Positions 1 to 10,437 of a DNA stretch of 64,000 nt are shown here, piece after piece. The notes under the pieces were generated by a model, which was given only the letters and a program-made list of their open reading frames with translations, searched no databases and was not told the origin of the DNA. This stretch comes from Piper betle. Taxonomy: Eukaryota; Streptophyta; Magnoliopsida; Piperales; Piperaceae. Numbering within the stretch: the stretch's first letter is position 1; each line of letters opens with the position of its first letter. The translations under genes and the position numbers were made by a program. The DNA is taken from positions 1-64,000 of the forward strand of contig JAURVB010014555.1 of the NCBI GenBank assembly GCA_033002965.1, in the 5' to 3' direction.

Positions 1-1135
1 GTTAGAAAAATAATATATATGAATTTTAACTATATATTATGGTTGGTATATATTATTAGAAAAATTCAAATTGAAGTTAGCACCTGTCAAAGGTCAATAT
101 TGATTGCCCTCATCAAATGGGGTCGATAATATCTTGTGGCGTTAATAAGCTAAGCCAAGTCGAGTACACTTTGTTTATGTTCAGCTCATTTTTAAACTAA
201 CATACTCAAGTTTAATTCATTATCGGGTTATATATTTTTTAGCCGAACTCGAGCAGAACATTTACTTGTTCAAGCTTGGTTTGTGTTTGATTATGATGTG
301 AGTCGAACCATGTCGAGAAGCCGAATAAAATATCATGGCTTGATTATACCTTGGTAAGTAGCAATTAATTAACATTTAGTAGTAACTAATAAATAGTTCT
401 AAATATCTGTTACTAAGTGGTTTTATAATTGCTATATGTCTCAGTTATTACTAACTAATTAAGAATAAATAACTAGATACTATAAATTATGACTAGTATA
501 TATTCATAATTTAGTCTCAGTAAATGTAATAAGTTATATTTGATATATTTTACTTTGGGAAATAATGATTTAGAGGTAGGATTAGGTATTGTTACTATTT
601 AAATAAAAGCTATATTGTATTTGGTTATGCATCATATTAAATGCTAGTAATATTTTTTATAAAGTAATTGATGAGGTATTTATTCATATTAAAACTTGAT
701 ATAAAAATATTATACGAGGTTGAGAATTATGTCGAGTTTAAACACATCAAGCTCAAATTTTGAACCGAGCTGAGCGAAACATTCCTTAGTTCAAACTTTC
801 TTCATGGTTCAACGGCTTACCCATTTCAAACCAAGTATTCTTTCGAGCATAAAATTAAAGTACGGTTCAAACCGAACCAAGTCGAATATGAAATACTCTC
901 AACTCGGCTTGAATTCTTTACATCTAATAATATCAAATATGTGATATAAAAACAAAATAAAAAATCTATTCCAACTTGGCATAGTAACTCGTTATTTTAG
1001 GCCTAATTTACATAGAGCTCACACCCACTTGATTGCAGATCTTCTTGACCTTGACTTTTTACTTCTTACCAAACACAAACTTTGCCATTCAGGCATTTAC
1101 CTTTCTCTCTTTTTAATATTGTTAATATATAGGTA
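1..1135. other. AT-rich intergenic DNA
   Basis: No gene is visible. Two stretches (about 130-360 and 720-930) are rich in tcgag/gctcga words like those in the hAT-type elements at 34516 and 16849, so a badly decayed element of that kind may be present. I found no target-site duplication to prove it. Confidence 0.4.
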
Positions 1136-1469
1136 CCAATAACCACGGTTGCACAGGTGGCCGATTTCGGGTGGAATCGTCCGATTCAAATCCGGATCGA
1201 GCGGCGTGCCGATCCGATTTTCAGGGCCGAATCGGTCGGCCCCAAATCAGACGACCAACTCGGCCGCAGTTACCTCGATTCGGCGAGGTTAAATCCGATT
1301 CGGAATCGGGGTAAAATCGGAAGAATCGGTTTTTTGGATAAATGACTAAAAATACCCTAGGTATGATGTTTGTTAAATTATTTAAGCATTGGTAAAAATT
1401 GGAATTTTGATTTTAAAAACCTAGGCACCCCCCCCCCACTCCCGCCGCCGCGTTCCCGCCCTCCGCCAT

Positions 1470-1875
1470 GCTTCCTCGACTCCAACCTCAGCTCCGACCG
1501 GGCTGACATCGCGTGGACGAACGAGACTCGTTTTCCGCCCTCTGCCACCACGTTCCACCCTCCGCCGTGCTTCCTCGACTCCAACCTCAGCTCCAACTTC
1601 GGGCTCCGACCTCAGCTTCTGACCGGCCGACATCAGCTGTGGAACGAGACTCGCTTCTACCCTCCGCCGCCACGTTCCCCCTCCCGTACGTGCTTCCTCG
1701 ACTCCGACCTCAGCTCCGATCGGGCTCCGACCTCAACTCCGACCGGCCGACATGCGTTGTGGAAACGAGACTCGCTTCCGCCCCTCTGCCGCTACGTTTC
1801 CACCTCCCCGCCGTGCTTCCTCGACTACTGACCTTAGCTCCGACCCGGGCCTCCGACCTCAGCTCCGACCAATTC
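1470..1875 (+). repeat. C-rich minisatellite, about 3.5 units of 99-123 bp
   Basis: Units start at about 1470, 1569, 1692 and 1815, each with cttcctcgact followed by an acctcagctccgac-like run and, in full units, a gagactcg block. The last unit is partial. It forms the core of the hAT-type element. Apparent proline/serine-rich frames on both strands come from this repeat. Confidence 0.75.
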
Positions 1876-1879
1876 GTAT

Positions 1880-2460
1880 AAAGTTGGATTCTGTTGAAAT
1901 TGAATGTTGCAAATTGTTGGCTATGCTTCTAGAATTTCTGGCTATACTTCTAAAGTTGGAATAGAATTCACCTCAGCTGCGACGGGATGTGCAAATTGTT
2001 GGCGATGCTTCACAATTTTTCATTGCTGATTTGGGATTCATGATCAAGTTCGTATGACAAATTTGATGTTATGTGCATGTGCAAATTCGTATGTCAAATT
2101 TTTCATAAATTGTTATGTGGTGTGCAAATTCGTATGTCAAATTTTATGTGCAAAAAATTGTGTTGTGCTGTTCTGGACATGTTGTGTAAATATAGCTTGG
2201 GTTATTGCAAATTTGCACAACACAATTTTGGTCATGCGTCCAAATTGCTTGAGTTGTGCCAATTTTTATTTTGTTCATGCGTCCAAATTTGAGCTGTGCA
2301 AATTGTCACAGGAAGATTGATTATAATACTGTGCAAATTATACGCTGTATAAATTGTCGTGTTGTGCAAATTATTGGTGTTGTGCAAATTGTTGGAGCGT
2401 GCAAATTTACCCGCTCTTCCAAACGAGATTATGCAAAATTGTTGGTATATCAAAATGTTA
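1880..2460 (+). repeat. Degenerate GTGCAAATT-rich repeat block
   Basis: Variants of gtgcaaattg and caaattcgtatg recur many times at irregular spacing, such as near 2085, 2125, 2210, 2290, 2330, 2365, 2385 and 2400. The two related elements at 27675 and 30588 lack this block. No coding capacity. Confidence 0.6.
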
Positions 2461-2718
2461 CCACTTATAATATTGAGGTATGGTGATGATAAATTGTGAT
2501 GCTCTTTTATATTTGTATTAAATTATAAATTTTGTGTATTTATATTAAAAAATTATATAATTATGTATTTCAGGTATTTAGGGTTATGAGTTGTCAAATT
2601 TTTATATATGACCCATTTGGACTGATTCAGGCTGATTCAAACTGAATCGATTCCCGTCCCGATTTAGACCGATTCCGATTCCGATTCCGATTCCGATTTA
2701 TGCAACCATGCCTATAAC

Positions 2719-3608
2719 ACATGATTTAGCTGCCACTAGAAAGTGACAATTTAATTTGTTGATTAGTGGAGATATTTAATTAGTTAGGAGGGTCAAACAA
2801 AAATAAATTAATTCTCAGTTGGAGGCCAGATAGGGTTGTTTTGTTATGTTGTTGGAGGTAATAAGTTTCCAAATCCAACGTGAACTCCATTTTTGTTTTC
2901 TTCCATTATTTTTCCAGCATTTTACTTTGAAAATGACAATTTTAAATTAAATTAAATAATATTGCTATGGACGAAGAGGCATGACAATTATAAAAATCTG
3001 AAAAATAAAAATATTTTTTTCTATCGGGAAAAATAATAAAATAGGATTGAAAGTATTGTTGTGTCACAAGAACTGATGCCCAATGCAGGTGGTGCATAGA
3101 AACGAGGAAAGGTGCAGTAGGAGATATAACGTCTATTATTATTACTATATTACAGGCAAACATGTCCTGTCAGATATACACATAAATTTCAATATTATAC
3201 ATAAATCCTTGTTGAATAACAATATAGACTACAATAATTTAATATCATAAATATATATTTAGATTGACTTTAAAGTATTTTTTACTTAAATGAAAAAGAT
3301 AAAATTATAATTATTTAATTTTTTATTATAATATTTTAAGATAACCGGAAAGAATCTTATCAGCAAGAAGTTAAAAATTAAGATTAGCCGAGTTCAATCC
3401 TATAGCTTTCTATCGTAAAATGTATGTATTTTTATTATTTTTTATAAAAAATTTTAAGTTAGCAAGATTTGAATTCATAAACCGTATGCAAAAGGTATTT
3501 TTATTATATTTTTAAAATTTTTCTTGTATTTTGATTAGTTAATTCTCCTACTTTTAATCTTAAACCACTGTTGAGTTTTCCTTTTATTAATAATGATAAT
3601 GATACACG

Positions 3609-3646
<38 letters not shown>

Positions 3647-4120
3647 TTGAATCCCATCATTAATTTTCAATAGAAATGTATGAAATTAATCTAACTTATC
3701 AAATTAAGCTAATTCACAGCAACATTTATCGTATTAGAAATATATTTTAAACTAGCTAAAGACATGCGCGATGCATGAGATATGTTTAAAACAAATGAAT
3801 TATATATATTAAGAATATATAAAATGAATTTGAAAATTATTATTATATAATTTTTAAATAAAAATAATGAATATTTATTTATATTTAACAAAAAATATAG
3901 TTATATATACAAATATCAAAAAAATTAATTTTAATAAGTAAAAAATTTTAAAAACTCAATAGAATGTACTTTTAAATATTTATAATTCGATTAAAATTAT
4001 ACTATTTTTATAATTCTTAATTTAAGTAATACAGCTCAATGCTTTTATAATAATAAATTATTATTATTATAATAATTTAAAATTAAGTAATGTATTAAAG
4101 GGCTTATAAAAATTATTGTA
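2719..4120. other. AT-rich intergenic DNA with a TA microsatellite
   Basis: No gene recognised. A (TA)n tract, preceded by a short CA run, lies at about 3605-3645. The remainder is low-complexity AT-rich sequence. Confidence 0.5.
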
Positions 4121-4346
4121 AGGCAAGAATTAACCACGATAAAAAAATGCTGAAACAGTGATAAGAAGGAAAAAATTATTAACGCTTTAATGTAAAGATG
4201 GCAGATAAAAAGATTTTAAAATTTTTTTAAACATTAAGTAACGGTAAAAAACATATCTTATCTACTCCTTTACATTTAGAGTGCTAGAATTTTTTCGTTC
4301 TCATTGCCATTTCAGCCTTTTTTGCGTCATGGTTAATTCTTACCCC
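4121..4346. mobile_element. Small foldback MITE with long terminal inverted repeats
   Basis: The left arm (about 4121-4203, AAGAATTAACCA with GCTGAAA further in) and the right arm (about 4270-4346, read as reverse complement) pair over roughly 80 bases with scattered mismatches and a short centre. No coding potential. Long TIRs suggest a Mutator-like MITE, but the flanking duplication is unclear because both flanks are A/T runs, so class is inference. Confidence 0.55.
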
Positions 4347-5000
4347 AAAATATATTTTTGGGTCATTTAATACTTACTCTATTCAAAATTATAATTATAT
4401 TTAGTATTAAAAATTACAAGGAATGTGTTGGAATATAATTGTAGCTAAATTAAGAATTGAAAATGTTAATATACTTTAATATATTTATAATTATTTTAAT
4501 ACATACTTAATTCAAAATTATAATTACAATTATTTATTATTAGGAAAATATTAGACTATAGTTCTAGCTAAATTAGGAATTGAAATATTAATATATTTTA
4601 ATATATTCATAATTATATCATCATATTAAATTTTATTAATTGACAACTTAATTTTGGATTTTTACAATTTTTACATATTTATTTTCACATTTTTATTTAT
4701 TATTAAAAAAACTCATAGTATAATTCTAATCAAATTAGAAATCTTTAAAAATAATTTTTATTTAGTTATTCAAAATTTAAATTAATTTTTATAATATATA
4801 TATATACATTTTATGTTCAATATAATAATATTTATTGTTTTTATTTAAAAATAATATCATAATAATTCTGAAATTAATTTTAAATAATTTTAATATATAT
4901 TGTTAATAAGTATTAAGTAATAACCCTTCAATTTTCTTTCTCTAGTATAATAAAAAGTAGGAGGTGATAAAAATATTATTTACTTATTTTATATAAATAT
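4347..5000. other. Very AT-rich sequence upstream of the LPA1-like gene
   Basis: Low-complexity A/T sequence with no gene. Composition changes sharply near 5005 where the GC-richer leader of the LPA1-like gene begins, so the proximal promoter should lie at the right end of this stretch. A convincing TATA box cannot be chosen from so many AT runs. Confidence 0.4.
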
Positions 5001-5004
5001 AAAC

Positions 5005-6062
5005 AAGAGAGCGAGGGAAAGACGTGAAAGAGGCAGAGCACCAACGCCTCTTCCTTCTCCGTTGGCCGCCCCGTCGCCGCCATCGCCACCGCCCCCTTCC
5101 CTGCCTGGCGGACCTCCCAAAGTCGCCGCCTTTACCCCTTCTCCGCCCCTGCATTGCTCCTCCTTGTCCTGCTGGTCATGGCGTCGGTCGGGACGGGCAA
5201 TGGAGCTCCTGCTGTTGATGGCTTGCAGGTTCTGAGGTGGGCGTTTGGTATCTTTTGTGGTGGTTTTTGATGGATTCTTTTTGGTTATCTGTTTGGTCAT
5301 TGGTGTGGTTGTTTTTGTTGGAAAGCGATGGCTTTCTGCGTTGGGGTGCTGCAATGGAGCTGCTGGTAGTTGGTGATTTTTTGTTCATAAGATGTTTGAT
5401 GTTTCGGTGAATTTGTGGATTCTTTTCCCTGTTTGTATGATTCTTTTTCTTTTTTTCTTTTTGTTTGAAAGCGGTGGTTTTTTAGCCAGTGGGGCTGTTG
5501 GTGATGTTGGACTGGTGATTTTGTGATCAAATATTCGATCTTTTTTGAGTTTTGTGATGGTTTGTATTTGAATCTTTTTTTGGTTTTTGCGATCTGGGAT
5601 TGGTCCTGGCGTTGGTTTTGAGCTTGGTTGAACACAATGGGATTGAATTCTGCTGTTATCAATTTTATTGACGATCGTATAGTTGGGATGAATTTTTGGA
5701 TATCATTGTTGATGGTGTGTTTTCTGAATAAAAATTTTGGTTTTTTGAGTAATCTCTGGACCACAATCTGTCAGATGAACCGTGTGCTAGAGCTTCACTT
5801 GCGTGCTATTTGTAGCTCTTTTTGCGCGTACTTGAAAAAGCAATCATCTATTCCACACGCACTGCAGTTTTAATGTGGAATAGCTTATCGACGCCTATTT
5901 TATGCGTGTTTGTTGACTTGTATGTTCGTCTTATGCTTCTTGACTTGGTATACCTTTATGTTGAAACTGTGCTAGTTCTTTCTGATTGATGGAGTTCTAT
6001 GTGGCAACATGAGATTCCTGTTTTTGTTTTTGGTTAGGTGGTAGAGTTAGTGGATCATAAGA
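5005..6062 (+). promoter_or_regulatory. Probable 5' leader of the LPA1-like gene, with a leader intron
   Basis: From about 5005 the sequence becomes GC- and CT-rich, as in many plant first exons. A plausible donor, CAG|GTTCTG, sits near 5227, followed by T-rich intron-like sequence to a plausible acceptor (ggttag) near 6040, just upstream of the start codon at 6063. The leader holds an upstream ATG at 5178 in good context (tcATGG) that opens 17 codons before the putative donor. If spliced to 6043 that frame does not join the main coding frame, so it would act as an upstream ORF. Exon limits are inferred. Confidence 0.45.
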
Positions 6063-9000
6063 ATGGAGGGTCCGAAGTTGTTGTATATTGTAGTAGTTGG
6101 TGAGAATGAAGAAGCCAAAGGGAATGTATCGTTTCGATACACACGATCTATGCTGCAAAGCACCTTGCAGCTCATGGGTTGCAAACCAAGGCATGCATTT
6201 AAGGTAATTTGATAGTTGGAAAGATTGTGTCATTTTTATTTTTCCTTATATTATATGCCACATCTATCTTTTTATTTTTATTTTTTGATGTCACCTGATC
6301 TTTCTTATTCAAGTACAAGTTTAGGATTTTTTGATGAGTATCTGACAATTCATGCACTCTTAAAGTGACAGAAGTTTCTGCCTGTAGCAGATTTGCATGA
6401 TGACTTTCTATTGTCCAATTTATGATATGTTACTATGCTTCATTTTGTTCTGTTGGTAAAGTTAGAGCTGGGTCAGAAGCGACTATTTTTATTTTTGTGT
6501 GTATGTTCTCTTCTTTTATACATTTAGCTGCAAGGCAACCTACAATTAATATTACTTCAGAATTAAATTATCTCCGAATGGTTAACTACATAAGTTTCCC
6601 TTAAATAATACATTACTTGTATGTGCTGGACTTCTTGTACCTTTATTTGTTAGCTCATCTTCATAATGTTTCTTGATGTTTAACCTTTTGAATGGTTCGC
6701 AATAACTTTTTAGTTGATAGTTGTTAAATTTAGCTAAATGTCCTGTTTGTTTCTAAATATTTCCATTTGGTTAATTTCCTGAATCTGCTAGATGAGCCGA
6801 AGGGTTTTTGATGTGATGAGGACTGAATGTCTGGGTGATGCCCTACCTCCTGAAACAGAAATAGCAGGAGAAAATATAGTTAATGGACTTCCTGATAGCT
6901 ATGCTACACAGGCAGATAATCTCCTAGGCCTACAGGGAAATGAAGATCATAATAATGCGCCATTTCAACTCTACAAGAGACGCACTACTATTGTTGTTAA
7001 AAGAGATGCGTTCTTGGATATTGTTTGTGATGCTCTTTCTTTGTACAAATATGTTGGTCCGAATCAGAGGGCTGATTTGGAACTTGCTTGCAGGTAGGCT
7101 TTTGACTGCTTCTAAGGTTGTTCACATTCATCAAATGCTGCTCATCCTAATATATGGCTTTATGTAAATCCAAATTTTTAAAATAATGCGAAATTGAGTG
7201 GTATTCGTATTAATTTTTAATCAATATATTTTCCTGAAGTTCCTGCCTCTGCTGACTTTATATATTTTCTTCCTGTCAATTGCTCATTTTACATTTTAGG
7301 ATTAGAGAAAAGAAGGAGTCAGTGGCAATTCTCCTATGTGGCACAAGTGGATGTGGAAAATCAACATTATCTGCTTTGCTGGTAAATACTTGGCGTTGTG
7401 CTGGTATTTCATTTGCTTACTCCCTGCTTCTTGCACCTGTTGTCTCCAACAATGTGATTTTCAGAATGCCATCTTGTGGTATTTAATAAATTTGCTTGCA
7501 ATCGTAGAGAATGCAGCTAATCAAACATGTATACTTACAGGGTAGCCGATTAGGAATCACTACAGTGGTGTCTACTGATTCAATACGACACATGATGCGA
7601 AGCTTTGTGGATGAGAAGCAAAATCCTTTACTATGGGCATCAACATACCATGCTGGGGAATACTTGGATCCTTCTGCAGTTGCAGAAGCGAAGGCAAGGC
7701 GTAAAGCCAAGAAGCTAGCTGGCATTGCACTGCTCAGTATCTAAAGATGAATTGTCTGATGGAGCATCTAACGGAAAACTCAACCCTGGACCTACAGACA
7801 TGACTGTACTGGGTGAATCCATAATTGGTGCTAAACAGATGGCTATCGAAGGCTTCAAAGCACAGAGTGAGATGGTCATTGACAGTTTAGATCGGCTCAT
7901 CACTGCATGGGAAGATCGGAAAGAATCTGTAGTAGTTGAAGGTGTCCACTTAAGCCTTAACTTTGTGGTGAGTGTGTTTTACGTTTTTTGAACGATGAAT
8001 TTTTTTAACTTGTCGCTCTCTCATATTTGAATTTCACTTGTCTATTCCTTGTTTGTCCATCCTAGCGGCTAATTTTGGAACTCTTAGTTGGGGAAAGTAA
8101 TAGCTGATACAAACTCTATGTCACCTAGCATAGCCTAACTGGTATAAGACAATGATGATAATGATGGTTTTTGTCTTCATATTTTGGTTCAGAGAAATTT
8201 TGTTACTAGGAACGAAGCAATTGGAAGAACTTAGAGTTGCTAAAATGTGGAAGTTTTACTTTCTGTATATAATTTTATCTCACTTGCTTAATTTGTATCG
8301 ACAGATGGGACTAATGAAGAAGCACCCATCAGTAATACCATTTATGGTCTATATTACGAACGAGGACAAACACCTGGAGAGGTTTGCTGTTCGTGCCAAG
8401 TACATGACACTGGATCCGGCAAAAAATAAATATGTCAAATACATACGCAACATCAGGACGATTCAAGAATACCTCTGTAACAGAGCTGACAAACATCTGG
8501 TGCCAAAAATAAATAACACCAATGTTGACCGCAGTGTAGCGGCAATTCATGCTACTGTCTTCTCCTGTCTGCGGAGGCACGAGGCAGGAGAGCAGCTATA
8601 TGACGCTAACACAAATACAGTTTCACTTGTTGATGAAGAGTACAGAAATCAGTGTGCTGCTAATTCACTTAGTTCCAAGGGTATGTTTCAGCTTATTCAG
8701 AGAAAAGGTTCTTCTCGTCATCTCATGGCTCTTCTTAATACCGATGGATCTGTTGCGAAAGCCTGGCCTGTTGAATCTTGTGATGGAAATGGTAAGCCAA
8801 TTTCTAGAAATGGGAGTGACAAGAACATTGGAAGTCCTATGTATGGTCCTTTGCAGATTGGAACGGCAGAGCCTGTTAATCTCCAATTTGGAAACTTTGG
8901 GATCAGTGCTTGGCCAAATGATACTGGAGGGACAAGTCATACCGGAAGCGTTGACGACTTTAGAGGTGACGGGACCGAGTCTGGAAGCCGATATCATTCC

Positions 9001-9751
9001 TCATGTTGCAGCTCACCAAGGATATCAGATGGACCTGCAAAGGAGGTAATTTTTCTATATTATCTTGTTACTCCTGCTAAATGTATGATGTCCTGGTTTG
9101 CTTAGGACATCTGGAATCAAATTATATGTCCTTATCTTTACAATAATTACCTACCAGCCCAAGGGGGAACTTTCAGTATCTGGGAGTGATGAAGATGTGG
9201 ATACTGACGAGGATACAAGTGATCCTGAGGAAAAGGAAATTCATGACGAGGTGATCACTACTATTCTACATATTTTATACATGTATATTACAAATTTTGT
9301 TCTTCATGTCGATTGAGGTCTGAGCCATTTAATCAAAACTAGGATTGTCAATGAACTAGTTTACTACTAAAGCTAATTAGAATTTTCTCCTTTTCAGATA
9401 GAGGGTTCAGTAGATGAAGGTTCCACTAAGTCAGATGAGGAGTATGATGATCTGGCAATGCAAGATGGCATTGAAAATGGTTACTGGTCTGATGACGAAG
9501 AATCTGATGGAATGCCTCTTCTTAGCAAAATCAACACCTCCTCCAAAGAGGAAGCAAACCAAACTGAGAATTACAGACAAAATCTTGGCTGCTTCTTAAA
9601 CGATAATGAGCAGCACTTGGATCACATATCTGATTGCCTTCAATCCTATTCTATTGCCCATGAAAGAAATCATAAATTTCGAAGGCGACCATCCACGGAT
9701 ATGCAGCTTCAAGATCGGGCTCAAAGTATTCCATCCACGATCTCTAAGTGA
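6063..9751 (+). CDS. LPA1-like P-loop NTPase domain protein (seven exons, frameshift in exon 4)
   Basis: Coding exons: 6063-6203, 6792-7093, 7300-7381, 7541-7968, 8305-9045, 9158-9250, 9398-9751. All introns are GT-AG. The roughly 713-residue product matches plant LPA1 (low phytic acid 1) homologues, linked to phytate/inositol phosphate metabolism and resembling 2-phosphoglycerate kinase. Exon 1 begins [12 protein letters not shown]. Exon 3 carries the Walker A motif GTSGCGKST, followed in exon 4 by [19 protein letters not shown]. Then come YHAGEYLDP and [12 protein letters not shown]. The C-terminal third is acidic ([18 protein letters not shown]). Exon 4 is 428 nt, one base short of a whole codon number: after KKLAGIA the frame runs to a stop at about 7742, while the continuation SKDELSDG lies in the next frame. 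This is either a sequencing error or an inactivating one-base deletion. Identity comes from recognised family motifs and is firm; activity is uncertain. Confidence 0.88.
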
Positions 9752-10437
9752 GACATCTTCTAGGGACCCTTTTTGGCATGACTTTTGCCACTTTCTGTTT
9801 TAACTCGTTGTTTCTTCACTTTTTTTCTCCTCTTTGTAAAGAAGTGTATACTTGCTAACAATGATCCCACAGCCACAGAAAAACAGTATCTTAGTTGATT
9901 TTAGCAAGTGGCTTGTTGAGTGCCCCTTGCAATATTTCAATGTTGAGGCTTGAAGTTGGTGGTTTCTTTTGGAGTTCTGAACACAAGAAGCTTTAGTGAA
10001 GTTCTCTTTTTTCTTATTATGATATTGGTAAGTAGTTTTGAGGCTTGAAGTTGATCGTGGTGTAGGGAATGACATCTGATCGTAAACATTTTGACGTTTA
10101 TTTTCACTTAGAATCGTAATCCACTATTGTCTATAAATTAAAACCATCAAAACTTTGATGAAAATAAGATTTTCTTGGGTAGCAATTGTTCATTACCATG
10201 TGAATTTATTAAACAGCCATTTGGTTGACTGAATGTTTAAAACTTTCAAGCAATATTCTGCTTTGAATGGCTCCTGAACATGACAAATTAACCAATTTGT
10301 GGGCAACATTTTCAAGTTGTAGATGAAATCTTCGTTGCTTCCAGATAGCTTGGAACAATGATCAATACTGTCAATGTACCAGATTACTATTTCTTCAAAC
10401 GATGACCAATATTAGCAATGTAAACAGTTACTGTCAC
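9752..10437. other. Convergent intergenic region, 3' flanks of two genes
   Basis: The LPA1-like gene ends at 9751 (+) and the kinase gene ends at 10438 (-), so this segment should hold both 3' UTRs and polyadenylation sites. No other gene is seen. A short repeat (ttgaggcttgaagttg) occurs near 9943 and 10040. Confidence 0.55.

Larger units (their letters stand above)
1144..2710 (+). mobile_element. Non-autonomous hAT-type element, GC-core family copy 1
   Basis: The left end reads CACGGTTGCAC and the right end, reverse-complemented, CATGGTTGCATAAATCGG. Flanking 8-mers CCAATAAC (1136-1143) and CCTATAAC (2711-2718) differ at one base and fit a hAT target-site duplication. Both ends carry many AATCGG/CCGATT hexamers, the usual position for transposase-binding subterminal repeats. 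Inside are an AT-rich block with ACCCTAGGTAT, a C-rich core (about 1425-1875) and a block of GTGCAAATT-like repeats (about 1880-2460). Reading frames in the core are by-products of repeats and encode no transposase. Copies at 27675 and 30588 share ends and internal blocks. Element boundaries are read directly; superfamily is inferred from TSD length and TIR form. Confidence 0.8.

Noticed and set aside
1370..1881. Open frames on both strands rich in Pro, Ser, Leu or Arg
   Set aside because: They follow the 99-123 bp minisatellite of a transposon core, overlap on both strands and show no domain.
5297..5764. 155-residue minus-strand frame opposite the LPA1 leader
   Set aside because: Lys/Gln-rich antisense of a T-rich leader intron; composition explains it.
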